Positions 37,506-45,973 of a stretch of DNA of 64,000 bases are shown here, in pieces. Within the stretch, counting starts at the first letter, position 1. Every line of letters begins with the position of its first letter. This DNA is from JBMOKT01 sp049323895 (lineage in GTDB: Bacteria > Bacillota > Peptococcia > Peptococcales > BICA1-8): the NCBI GenBank assembly GCA_049323895.1, contig JBMOKT010000024.1:1-64000 (forward strand). The letters are read 5' to 3'. Below the pieces are notes generated by a model. That model made no database searches. It had not been told where the DNA came from and saw only the letters and a list, made by a program, of their open reading frames with translations. The position numbers and the translations under genes are program-made.

Positions 37506-39089
37506 TTACCAAGGTAAAAATATACTTATTCGTGTACTGATACCAGGTTTTGATTCTACATTAATATTACCCCTAGCAATTGTTACATACCGGTGCACCA
37601 GATATAGTCCATACCCCCTGCCATTTCCTTTAGTAGAAAATCCATTGGTGAAAATATCATCCTTTATTTCCGGAGCAATACCTCTGCCCTGGTCTTCAAC
37701 CACAATTTCGAGCCCTTCTTCATTTCCTTTTATTGAAAAAAATACCCGCCGGCGGGCTGCTTCCAAGCCGCTTACAGCCTCCATTGCATTTTCTAAGAGG
37801 TTTCCAATAATTACTACCATGGCGCCAGTGTCCAAGGCAGGGGGCAGTTTTTCCAATTTGCTTTTAGGATCAATTTCTAAGGAGATTTTCAATTCTTTGG
37901 CGTGGCTAAATTTGCCCAGCAGTAAACCGGCTATACCATAATCCTTTATTTTTTTTGTTACCAGACTAGTTACTTCTTGTTGTTCCATAGTTATAGAATA
38001 TATATAGTTTAATACTTTCTCATATTGCTTTAACTGGATTAGACCAGAGATAGTGTGAAGCTTGTTAAGATGTTCGTGGTTTTGTACCCTTAAGGCCTCA
38101 ATAAAAGTTTTTACCCCCGTTAATTCCTCGGCCATCTCACGGAGCTCAGTCTTGTCTTGAAAGGTAGCCACCGCTCCTACAATTACACCTTTTACCCGGA
38201 TGGGAATTCTATTGGTAAAAATCAAGATACCATTTATTTCTGTTTCTTCTTGGTATTCCGCTTTCCCCGTATGGGCTACCAAAGGCAGCCGTGTATTTGG
38301 TATCACATCCCTGACATCCCGACCATATACATCACCATAAATCCCTGCTATCCTTCTAGCCGTGTCATTCATTATTGTAATTTTATTATTGCAGTCAATG
38401 GCTATAATCCCTTCTCCAATAGAATGGAAAACAGCAATCCTTTCTTCAAGCAACCTGGCAATTTCTATTGGTTCCAAGTTAAACATGACTTTTTTCATGT
38501 TCCGGGCAAAAAAAACCGAACCAACAATACCGACGAATAAACCAACCATGAGGGAAAAATATAATTCAAAACGCATATTATGCATCAGCTTGCTTATAGT
38601 AGGAGTCAGAATACCCACCACTACTACACCAACCTGTCTGGTCCCCTCTTCAGCCATAATGGGAACAAAAGCCCTCACCGAAGGACCTAATACACCTTCG
38701 GCCCGGGAAATGTATTCATGCTCTGCAAAAGCCGGTGCTTCATCCCCGCCAGAAAAAAGGGTTCCTACATAGTTTTGCAGAGGATGGGACAGGCGGATTT
38801 TTGACATGTTCAGTACTACAATATATTCAACATTGGTAGCTAAGCGGGTTTTTTCTGCAATTGGCTGTATTGATTTCCATCCATCGGGTCTATTAACTGC
38901 ATGTTGAATTTCTTCCAACTGAGAAAGGGTGCGGGCAATAGCAAGGGCCTTAGAGCCCAGCTCTTTTTCTAACTGCGAGGAAAATTTTTCCACCAAAAAT
39001 ATTCCCCCAAATAGGATAGATAAAAATACTAGCCCCGAAGCCAGAATAATTATTTGTGTTTGAATACTAAACCTTCGCCCAACCCCCAC
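37506..39089 (-). CDS. CitA/DcuS-type sensor histidine kinase
   Basis: 527 residues. Two membrane helices (about 12-33 and 176-196) flank an extracellular single-Cache-like sensor domain with family-typical KIRLSHPLQNYVGT and FVPIM. A PAS domain covers about 210-315. The phosphoacceptor is H338 in RVQNHEHLNKLH, followed by a HATPase (N-box NLLENAMEA, DQGRGI, GRGYGLYLV). Such kinases sense external carboxylates. The GTG start is used with GGGGGA 9 nt upstream. It is first gene of the kinase-regulator-dctP operon. Confidence 0.93.
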   Translation of the reverse strand: MGVGRRFSIQTQIIILASGLVFLSILFGGIFLVEKFSSQLEKELGSKALAIARTLSQLEEIQHAVNRPDGWKSIQPIAEKTRLATNVEYIVVLNMSKIRLSHPLQNYVGTLFSGGDEAPAFAEHEYISRAEGVLGPSVRAFVPIMAEEGTRQVGVVVVGILTPTISKLMHNMRFELYFSLMVGLFVGIVGSVFFARNMKKVMFNLEPIEIARLLEERIAVFHSIGEGIIAIDCNNKITIMNDTARRIAGIYGDVYGRDVRDVIPNTRLPLVAHTGKAEYQEETEINGILIFTNRIPIRVKGVIVGAVATFQDKTELREMAEELTGVKTFIEALRVQNHEHLNKLHTISGLIQLKQYEKVLNYIYSITMEQQEVTSLVTKKIKDYGIAGLLLGKFSHAKELKISLEIDPKSKLEKLPPALDTGAMVVIIGNLLENAMEAVSGLEAARRRVFFSIKGNEEGLEIVVEDQGRGIAPEIKDDIFTNGFSTKGNGRGYGLYLVHRYVTIARGNINVESKPGISTRISIFLPW

Positions 39090-39205
39090 TAGAAATATTC
39101 CCCCATCATATACTTGTTAGAATTTTGTATAATTTAATAGTATTTTCAGATATTTCTACAGATAATAATTATTTTCCTTTATTTTAGATAAGTCTTTTTA
39201 GAAAC

Positions 39206-39240
39206 ACACGGCTTGTGCCGAGCCTTTGGCGACTGCGGAA
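39206..39240 (+). repeat. 35-nt hairpin element, copy B
   Basis: Same orientation as copy A, 3.5 kb away. The stem reads TGCCGA with TTGGCG around the same GCCT loop. One T-A pair in copy A is C-G here, a true compensatory change, and three other stem positions alternate with G-T wobbles. Confidence 0.75.
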
Positions 39241-39252
39241 CGATGTTGCTCT

Positions 39253-39296
39253 TATACTTATTCCCTTGTAAAAGTTATACTTACTAAATAAGTATA
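39253..39296. promoter_or_regulatory. Three TATACTTA motifs, two as an inverted pair
   Basis: TATACTTA at 39253-39260 and 39276-39283, and its inverse TAAGTATA at 39289-39296 (5-bp spacer from the second). They lie about 165-205 bp upstream of the kinase start. They may be operator half-sites for the kinase operon, or AT-rich coincidence. Confidence 0.35.
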
Positions 39297-39336
39297 GAAA
39301 AAAAACAGGCCGCAAAGCATGTTTTTGAATTTTTCC

Positions 39337-39362
39337 AGGCAAGCAAGAACCGTCCCGGCTTG
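39337..39362 (-). repeat. REP-like element, copy 5
   Basis: GGCAAGCAAGAACCGTCCC (39337-39355) followed by GGCTTGC, so AAGCAAG and CTTGCTT can form a stem. It directly follows the stop of the DivIVA-like gene (39364) and may end the Pel operon transcript. It lies 13.6 kb from the RAYT gene. Confidence 0.85.
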
Positions 39363-39363
39363 C

Positions 39364-40101
39364 TTATTTTTCATTGGCGGCTGCGGCAGCAACCTGATTA
39401 TAAAAACCTTTCATTTTAGCCCATTTTAATAATTCGGCTGTTAAAATAGTGCCACCGGCAATAATTAAGTTTCCCTTTTCATCATTAATATCTTTATAAA
39501 TTACTTTTCCGATTACTTCTTTTTTTTGTTGTTCATTATTCTCTGATTCTTTAATTGTGTTTGCTTCAACTGTAAAACGTCCTTTTTCATAGACCTCTTT
39601 AAATTTATGACTTAGAACATCCATGGTATCATGTATTTCACCTATATAGTCTTCCTTTAAAGCTGCAATATGCCTTTCTGCCACTACGAAAAACTGGTCT
39701 GACATAGTATTGCTTTTTTGAATATATTGTTGAAAGACTCTTTCGAAATCCCTTTTGATATCCTCCATCTCTTGCATTCGGGATTCAATTTGTTTATTAG
39801 CCTGGGCTATAATTTCATCGGCAGCTTTCTTAGCTTCCCTTTTAGCAGAATGGGCTTCTCTCTCTGCATCGTTTTTAATTTCAATAGCAAGTTTTTCTGC
39901 ATTGATAATTGCCTTGTTAATATAATCTTCTCTTTCTTTGTAAGCAGCCAGTTCTTCAACAATTTTCTCTTTCTCGGCATTTATAGTCTTACAGTATTGA
40001 AGCAATTCTCTTACATAATTATCTACTTCTTTGCTGTTATAACCTCTAAAATTAATAGAAAAACCTTTTTCCTGAATCTCAAAAAACTTTTGTATGGACA
40101 T
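39364..40101 (-). CDS. DivIVA-domain coiled-coil protein at the end of the Pel operon
   Basis: About 245 residues. The N-terminus FSINFRGYNSKEVDNYVREL is the DivIVA membrane-curvature motif (family form: F-x-x-x-x-x-GY-x-x-x-EVD-x-FL). A long coiled coil (about 35-170) follows, rich in A, E and K, then a small C-terminal region (VIYKDINDEKGNLIIAGGTIL). Of two adjacent ATGs I chose the second (40101), 7 nt from GGAGG. It is cytoplasmic and probably polar or septal. It lies only 35-38 bp downstream of pelG, so it is likely cotranscribed and could localise the polysaccharide machinery (inference). Confidence 0.8.
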   Translation of the reverse strand: MSIQKFFEIQEKGFSINFRGYNSKEVDNYVRELLQYCKTINAEKEKIVEELAAYKEREDYINKAIINAEKLAIEIKNDAEREAHSAKREAKKAADEIIAQANKQIESRMQEMEDIKRDFERVFQQYIQKSNTMSDQFFVVAERHIAALKEDYIGEIHDTMDVLSHKFKEVYEKGRFTVEANTIKESENNEQQKKEVIGKVIYKDINDEKGNLIIAGGTILTAELLKWAKMKGFYNQVAAAAANEK

Positions 40102-40139
40102 CATTGATCCTCCTTTTTAAGGAAAATTACCGGTTTAAA

Positions 40140-41633
40140 TCAAAAATGGTTATTTATATAATTAATTTCTTCTTTAGTCTTTGCTTGCAGCTGGTTTAGG
40201 ACCCGGGCAAGTTTTGTAAAAAACCCGCGGTCCTCAGTTACAAATAAACGCTGAAGGTTAAAGGTTTTAAAATTAATGTTTTTAAGGAAATTCACCATCA
40301 TTAGCAAGGCCGCAATAAAACTTATAAACGCCCCTAATGTAAAACCATAACCATAATACTTTATACCCTTATCTATAAAGTATTCTGTAAATGTTAAATT
40401 GGAAATAAAAAATAAAAAGGATATAAACAGTGCCTGGATCCGGGACTCAAAATATAAAAATATTAGTATCAGGACTAAAATAAATATATTAAATAGTGCA
40501 CCCAGCGCACAGACTCTAAAAATATTCCTTATCAAAACAGAGATATTTAAAAAGTTAAATATCTGTGGTGAAAGAAGAATGATGGTAAAAGAAATCAAGG
40601 CTTGAACCTCAAAGGTATAAAGCAAAGAATAAAATAGAGAAAGCTGCATCTCTTTTTTAGCACTATTTATTTCCTTTATTGTGCCTGTTCCGTTTGCCAG
40701 ACCATAGTATTTTTTATATGTATCATAAAAATCAGTCTCTACTGAAACAAGGAAAAGCACTGTCGTTGGAATCGTTGTAAGATATGCTAGAAAAACAGCA
40801 TTATCATAAATAGGTGCATATGTATATGTTTCATAAATGATAACTCCTGCAACGCTAAACCACATTAAAATATCATCTATCCACAGACCTAGGGTATAAA
40901 ACAATCCCACAAAGAAAAGACTGGGGAATTTGTTTAAATATCTAAAAAAATCATATTCCAGGTTATTACCATAATAAAATGTGGCTAAAAAATTATATGC
41001 CAGCATGATATAGGTAACGGTCAGACCGGCTAGGTATGCCAGTAATAAGTTTGTTCCGTAAATAAACTTAGGAAAAGGTATTAAGTTATTTAAGAAAAAG
41101 AAAATAAGTACAATGGAAGTTATTCCGCCATAAATATATGCTTTAGCTATTAAAGAATAGTTTTTGACAGCACTTAAATAAACCATTATTATCCATATTA
41201 GCGTTATAATTAAAAAAAGATATCCTGCAAAGATCTTATAATACAAAGGTAAGCCCTTGTCATAATAAAAAATGATACACCCTATTAAACTCAAAAAAGT
41301 TACAATTTTAGATAGACCCAAAAAGGAAGGTCTGATAAACTGATATTCTTTAACATATAATCTATCGGAAACATATCTGGTAATAATCATCTGCCAAGGA
41401 GCAGTAAAAATTTGGGAGAAAATAAAGCTATATACTATAGTCCCCATGAACAACTCTTTTTCCCCGGGATCTTTTAAAATTATATTCATAATAAACAGCA
41501 GCAAATTAACTGTTATAACAGCAGCTATCCAAGGTCCAGCAGCAACTAACGCAGAATACAAATAGGCCTTGGTTCGATTGATATAAGTTTCATCCTTGAA
41601 AATTTTTTTTAACTCAAATCCTATTCCCGCCAT
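40140..41633 (-). CDS. pelG: PelG-like exopolysaccharide transporter
   Basis: 497 residues, about 12 membrane helices. The N-terminus MAGIGFELKKIF, then LYSALVAAGPWI and TAPWQMIITRYVSDRLY, is the recognisable PelG signature (MOP/MATE-like flippase superfamily). It is slightly longer than the Pseudomonas protein. It is thought to move growing Pel polymer across the cytoplasmic membrane with PelD, PelE and PelF. It starts 4 bp after the pelF stop, so the pair is tightly coupled. Confidence 0.92.
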   Translation of the reverse strand: MAGIGFELKKIFKDETYINRTKAYLYSALVAAGPWIAAVITVNLLLFIMNIILKDPGEKELFMGTIVYSFIFSQIFTAPWQMIITRYVSDRLYVKEYQFIRPSFLGLSKIVTFLSLIGCIIFYYDKGLPLYYKIFAGYLFLIITLIWIIMVYLSAVKNYSLIAKAYIYGGITSIVLIFFFLNNLIPFPKFIYGTNLLLAYLAGLTVTYIMLAYNFLATFYYGNNLEYDFFRYLNKFPSLFFVGLFYTLGLWIDDILMWFSVAGVIIYETYTYAPIYDNAVFLAYLTTIPTTVLFLVSVETDFYDTYKKYYGLANGTGTIKEINSAKKEMQLSLFYSLLYTFEVQALISFTIILLSPQIFNFLNISVLIRNIFRVCALGALFNIFILVLILIFLYFESRIQALFISFLFFISNLTFTEYFIDKGIKYYGYGFTLGAFISFIAALLMMVNFLKNINFKTFNLQRLFVTEDRGFFTKLARVLNQLQAKTKEEINYINNHF

Positions 41634-41637
41634 GATT

Positions 41638-43041
41638 TCACCCTAAACTTATATATTGTTCCTCATACGACTTCAGGAATAATTCTTCGGAGTAAGCCCT
41701 CTTTATCCTCTCTTGGCCGTTTTTACCCATTTCTGCCCTTAAGTAAGGATTTTGCCATAGATTAATAATGGCTGCAGCTGTTTCTGTTGGAGAAACTAAA
41801 CTTGTCACAACACCACAAGGTCCTTCATAATCATTTTCTTCAAGAAGTTCCCTGCATGAACCAACGTCTGTAGCAACTATAGGTATCCCAGCAGCCATGC
41901 CTTCTAAAATTACAAGTGGTTGTCCTTCGGAAATTGAAGTTAGAACTATTACGTCCATTATTTGATAATAATCTAAAACATCTACCGTCCCGGTAATAAT
42001 CACATCACTTTGTAAATTAAAAATACTTATTAAATTTACGCAATCATGGAAATACTCTATATCTTCATCGGTAGAACCTATAATATATAACTTAGCATTA
42101 GTAATACTATTTTTGATAATTCTAAAAGCTCTAATCAGTGTCATTACATCTTTTATAGGGGCTACCCTCATTACCCCTCCTATATTAAAATTAGCATGGG
42201 AAATCTTTGCAATGGCGAATTTATTCAAATTAACCCCGTTTGGTATTACTTTTGTTTTGCTCTCTTCAACACCTAATTGGATTTGTATTATTCTGTTTTG
42301 TTCAAACAAGGCTATTATTTTATCAGCCTGTTGATATGCTGCTTCTGAAATATAGTAAAAAAGTTTAATCCAGAGCTTTTTATAGACACCCGTTACCCAG
42401 CTTGCTTTTAAGATATCTTCTTCCCGCTCCCGGGCATAAATCCCATGCTCAGTAAGAATAAAGGGCTTATGGGTCAATTCTCTAAAATATGCTCCTATGA
42501 TACCGGCATAACCTGTTGATACAGCATGATAAAGGTCAGCCTGGGGAGGCTTGTTATTAAATAAATGGAGTAGTGGTAAAAACATACTTCTAAAAGTCCA
42601 AAAAAAAGAATTAAAACTTTCCTCATTATACTTTTCTTCATATAAGTCCAGAATGGTAGCCCAGAAAAACTTACTTTGCAAGAAATCTACTGCACTGCCC
42701 ATTTTCTTTGAATTGGAAAATATCTTAAAAAGTTCTTTCCAATCAGCAGTTGAGTCTAAGCAGATAAACTTAGAAATTTCCTGTTTTTCGTCTTCATTGA
42801 AAAAGTACACCTTTTTGAAAAATTTATGTTTAAGGTCTAAATAATCATCTAAAAATATTGTTTTCACTTCTATTAAATTTGACGGGTATAGATAAATTGG
42901 TTTTAATTCAGCTTTTTTTGGCATTATAGAAAAGATTTTAAATTGAATATTTGGCAGACCCTGTATCAGCTGTTGAATCCAGGATGCTACTCCGCCGGAA
43001 ATATATGGATAAGAACCTTCAACTATTAGGCATACAATCAT
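41638..43041 (-). CDS. pelF: PelF-like GT4 glycosyltransferase
   Basis: 467 residues. The N-terminus MIVCLIVEGSYPYISGGVASWIQQLI is the PelF form of the GT4 nucleotide-binding start. It has TEHGIYAREREEDIL (acceptor region), KVIPNGVNLNKF, and the EX7E motif in SEGQPLVILEGMAAGIPIVATDVG. PelF polymerises a GalNAc/GlcNAc-type polymer from UDP-sugars in the cytoplasm. Its start overlaps the pelE stop by 4 bp. Confidence 0.94.
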   Translation of the reverse strand: MIVCLIVEGSYPYISGGVASWIQQLIQGLPNIQFKIFSIMPKKAELKPIYLYPSNLIEVKTIFLDDYLDLKHKFFKKVYFFNEDEKQEISKFICLDSTADWKELFKIFSNSKKMGSAVDFLQSKFFWATILDLYEEKYNEESFNSFFWTFRSMFLPLLHLFNNKPPQADLYHAVSTGYAGIIGAYFRELTHKPFILTEHGIYAREREEDILKASWVTGVYKKLWIKLFYYISEAAYQQADKIIALFEQNRIIQIQLGVEESKTKVIPNGVNLNKFAIAKISHANFNIGGVMRVAPIKDVMTLIRAFRIIKNSITNAKLYIIGSTDEDIEYFHDCVNLISIFNLQSDVIITGTVDVLDYYQIMDVIVLTSISEGQPLVILEGMAAGIPIVATDVGSCRELLEENDYEGPCGVVTSLVSPTETAAAIINLWQNPYLRAEMGKNGQERIKRAYSEELFLKSYEEQYISLG

Positions 43042-44021
43042 GTTATTTCTCCTTGACTACGCCAAAAGGCCAAAACATCTTTAAATTGGTCAGGAATTGC
43101 ATCTCTTATAGTTTCGCCCTCTTGTATAGTATTCCGCAGTAATTTATAATCACCCATTTCATAAGCTGCATAAAGTTTATTCGCCATACCCTTAAAATTA
43201 CCAGGGTATTTTTCCTGCAGCATGTTATTGTACTCTAAAGCTTTAAGCGGTCTCCTTGATATCAGGTTGGCATGAACTAATTTATCCAGAATACTTAAAG
43301 GGGTATCTTTACCTTGTTTTTTTAGCAGCTCTTCCAATGCCTCAATGTATTGGTTATTAAATACTTGAAATATGTTGTCTACCAATAGCCGTGATTCGAG
43401 ATAGCTTTCTAAAGCCTTAATCAATTTCTCTAAATCCCTGATTTCTTTTGTTTGGTTATACTTTTCCCGAAACTGCAAAATAAGGTTAACATATTCATTT
43501 TCTATCATATTTATTGTGGCTGCTGAATAATGGGAAACCTCACTATCATTATCCTGCAAGCCCTTTTGCAGTAAATTTACTTTATTTTCTTTATATTTTT
43601 CGGCAAATTCTATAATGGTTTCCTTTTTTACATGGGCACTTAATAAATTCATCTGGTCTAAAAAGCTCAAAGTTAATATCTCTTTATCAAAGTAAACATT
43701 TTGTGTAGTTTCAAAAAATCGGTTGTAATGAATATATTTTTCGTAATCATCCAGTATCATACCATCCTGTACAAAATAGTGCAGACTAAGGTATATAATT
43801 GCAACCATTAAGGGTCCTAACCCTGGTAGATATAAAAAAAGAAAAAATGGTACTCCTTTATCCAATTTTATTAAAGTTTTTTCTGCCACCTTAAAAAACA
43901 GCCAGAGTATAATATGACCAATTAAAAAAACCGTTAGCAGATTGAATGTGACGCAATAGAATATAAGAATTAAATCTAGCATTCCTATAAAAAAAAGTAA
44001 AAGTAGTCCAAAGTAAATCAA
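43038..44021 (-). CDS. pelE: PelE-like membrane/TPR protein
   Basis: 327 residues, about the same as Pseudomonas PelE. Two or three membrane helices fill residues 1-90, then an alpha-helical region with TPR-like repeats (about 205-320, including HANLISRRPLKALEYNNMLQEKYPGNFKGMANKLYAAYEMGDY shape). Identity is low, so the call rests on length, topology and position between pelD and pelF. PelE bridges PelD, PelF and PelG in the inner-membrane complex. The TTG start has only a weak SD and probably depends on coupling to pelD. Confidence 0.75.
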   Translation of the reverse strand: MIYFGLLLLFFIGMLDLILIFYCVTFNLLTVFLIGHIILWLFFKVAEKTLIKLDKGVPFFLFLYLPGLGPLMVAIIYLSLHYFVQDGMILDDYEKYIHYNRFFETTQNVYFDKEILTLSFLDQMNLLSAHVKKETIIEFAEKYKENKVNLLQKGLQDNDSEVSHYSAATINMIENEYVNLILQFREKYNQTKEIRDLEKLIKALESYLESRLLVDNIFQVFNNQYIEALEELLKKQGKDTPLSILDKLVHANLISRRPLKALEYNNMLQEKYPGNFKGMANKLYAAYEMGDYKLLRNTIQEGETIRDAIPDQFKDVLAFWRSQGEIT

Positions 44022-44054
44022 TGCAAATCACATCATTTCCCAATAGTTTACCCT

Positions 44055-45284
44055 TTAGGGTCTAGCCATGTTATTTATTTTACTTAAGACTCTGGCAGAT
44101 ATTATAGGCAAATTATCTAAAGATGTAGCAGGCAGAAGGATATGGAGTATTCCATTATTTTCATCAAAACTTAATACATCAACTGTTCTAAAGAGCCTGC
44201 TTATTTTCTCAATCACATCAAAAGTTGAATAATTATTTAACTTATACTGCAAATATACAAAGTCTAGATTAAAATCTTTCTTTCTTCTCCCTTCTTCTTG
44301 CAGGCGTTCAGCAAAGTAAGGATATTTGATGACATTAGTACCTGGTATATACTTATCTCCTCGCAGACCTTCTACATACATAGCTTGATTTATAGAGTTA
44401 TTGACCCAACTGATTATTAATCTGAAAAGTTGAAATGCATACTCAGAAAGCTTATCAAAATCCATATGTTCTATATTAATAATGGCAATTACCTTATTTT
44501 TAATAATTAATGGTCCTGCCATTAGAGGAAAATACCCTTCCTTAACTTCACTCCACCTAACAGACTTTTTCCCTTTAACAACCATCTCATAACCTAAAGA
44601 ATTGCTGACCTTGGTTGAGGGCTTAGAGATTATTTCATCCCCCATTCTCAGCTTCAATCGTAAATAATCACTTTTTTCATCATAAGTATAGATAGATACG
44701 CTTGATGCCCGTAAGTATTTTTGGAATATTTTAATAGCCTCCGTAAAAACTTCCTCAATTTCTAAGGTGTCCAGGCTGGCAGCTGTTTCATAAAGATTAA
44801 GAATGCTTTCTTCAGAATTAATTATTTGTTTTTTCAACTCTTCTTGTACTTTGAGAGACGCTTTATAGTTTATATTAAGTTGTTTATAGTTGTCTTTTAA
44901 TAGTGTATTTTCCTCAGTCAATTTAAAAATATTGTTGCGGTAATTATCTCTAAATCGGCCAAAGATAACTGCCGACCAAAAAAAGAGCAAAATATATTTA
45001 TAATTACTGAAGTAATAAATCAATAACCTCATGTCGTTATTGTGCAGTTCCAAAAATACTTTAAGAAAAAAACTTGAGGAAACAAAAGCTGATATTATAC
45101 CTAATTTATTACCATAACGCATTCCTATGAACATACATAAGAACAACAAGGGATGGGGGTTTAAATTAAGGTACAGTTCTTGGTTAGGCTGCATTTGATA
45201 GAAATAAAGGTAGACTGCAATATTTACCACCAGTGTTTCAATAATTGAGAAAATTACTTCTTTGGGAGTAATTTTCCCATTCAT
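44055..45284 (-). CDS. pelD: PelD-like c-di-GMP receptor (membrane, GAF, degenerate GGDEF)
   Basis: 409 residues. Membrane helices (about 10-108), a coiled coil (about 118-165), a GAF domain (about 165-300) and a C-terminal degenerate GGDEF domain (about 305-409). The inhibitory I-site R366-T-V-D369 is kept and lies exactly five residues before the position of GGDEF, which is replaced by E375-N-N-G-I379. This is the arrangement of Pseudomonas PelD, which binds c-di-GMP without making it. It should switch polymer synthesis on at high c-di-GMP. Its ATG overlaps the DUF4956 gene by 4 bp. Confidence 0.88.
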   Translation of the reverse strand: MNGKITPKEVIFSIIETLVVNIAVYLYFYQMQPNQELYLNLNPHPLLFLCMFIGMRYGNKLGIISAFVSSSFFLKVFLELHNNDMRLLIYYFSNYKYILLFFWSAVIFGRFRDNYRNNIFKLTEENTLLKDNYKQLNINYKASLKVQEELKKQIINSEESILNLYETAASLDTLEIEEVFTEAIKIFQKYLRASSVSIYTYDEKSDYLRLKLRMGDEIISKPSTKVSNSLGYEMVVKGKKSVRWSEVKEGYFPLMAGPLIIKNKVIAIINIEHMDFDKLSEYAFQLFRLIISWVNNSINQAMYVEGLRGDKYIPGTNVIKYPYFAERLQEEGRRKKDFNLDFVYLQYKLNNYSTFDVIEKISRLFRTVDVLSFDENNGILHILLPATSLDNLPIISARVLSKINNMARP

Positions 45285-45961
45285 GCCACAAATTCTCCAT
45301 TGTAGCTGACTAAAGAAGTATTCTCTACGCCTTCAACCTCAGCTATATCACTAACAAAATCAGTTCTAGCTCCAATCACCTTAATTTCTACGGTTAATTC
45401 CACAGTACCTTTGGAAACAGTTTTTGATTTCAGCTTGTAATCCATGCCCGCCAGAATATTATATACCTGTTTTTCTGCTATTTCTTGATAATGGATTATC
45501 AGTAAAAATACATTATTGGCAGATTTAAAACGCATTAGAATTAAAACAGTTAACCCAATAAAAACTGATCCCGAAACAGATAACAAAAATAAACCGGCAC
45601 CGGTAGTTATTCCTAAAGTCAAGGCCCAGAACATGAAGACAATGTCAATTGGGTCCTTTACCGCTGTCCTAAAACGGACAATACTAAGGGCACCTACCAT
45701 ACCTAATGAAAGTATTAGGTTGGAGCTGATTGTCATTATTACTAAGCAAGTGATTAAAGATACCATTACAATGGCTGCTCCGAAATTCTGACTAAAGACC
45801 ACTCCATTAAAGGTCTTGCGGTAAATGAAAAGGATAAAGCCTGCCAGTATTAGTGTAATTACCAGGCTGATTAAAATATTGGGAAAACTTAAACTGCCGA
45901 AAAAATTATTGTTCAGTAAGCTTCTTTTTATGATGTCTTGAAAATTCAATGCATTATTCAT
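45281..45961 (-). CDS. DUF4956 integral membrane protein
   Basis: 226 residues from the ATG at 45961 (AAGGGTGA SD); a GTG nine bases upstream is less likely. Four membrane helices (about 25-150), with the family signature GMVGALSIVRFRTAVKDPID, then a cytoplasmic ferredoxin-fold-like tail. Function is unknown. DUF4956 genes commonly neighbour VTC and CotH genes; here all three sit directly upstream of pelD with overlapping or near-zero gaps, which suggests a shared role at the Pel complex. Confidence 0.85.
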   Translation of the reverse strand: MNNALNFQDIIKRSLLNNNFFGSLSFPNILISLVITLILAGFILFIYRKTFNGVVFSQNFGAAIVMVSLITCLVIMTISSNLILSLGMVGALSIVRFRTAVKDPIDIVFMFWALTLGITTGAGLFLLSVSGSVFIGLTVLILMRFKSANNVFLLIIHYQEIAEKQVYNILAGMDYKLKSKTVSKGTVELTVEIKVIGARTDFVSDIAEVEGVENTSLVSYNGEFVA

Positions 45962-45973
45962 AAAAGTCACCCT

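Larger units (their letters stand above)
39090..39363. other. 274-bp intergenic region carrying several repeats
   Basis: It lies between the histidine kinase start and the DivIVA-like gene end. It contains hairpin element copy B, a TATACTTA motif cluster, and REP copy 5. There is no gene. The kinase operon promoter should be here, but no clear -35/-10 pair was found on the minus strand. Confidence 0.7.

Noticed and set aside
21180..39362. REP-like repeats as a CRISPR array
   Set aside because: The copies are dispersed over 18 kb in both orientations, with no regular spacers and no cas genes.
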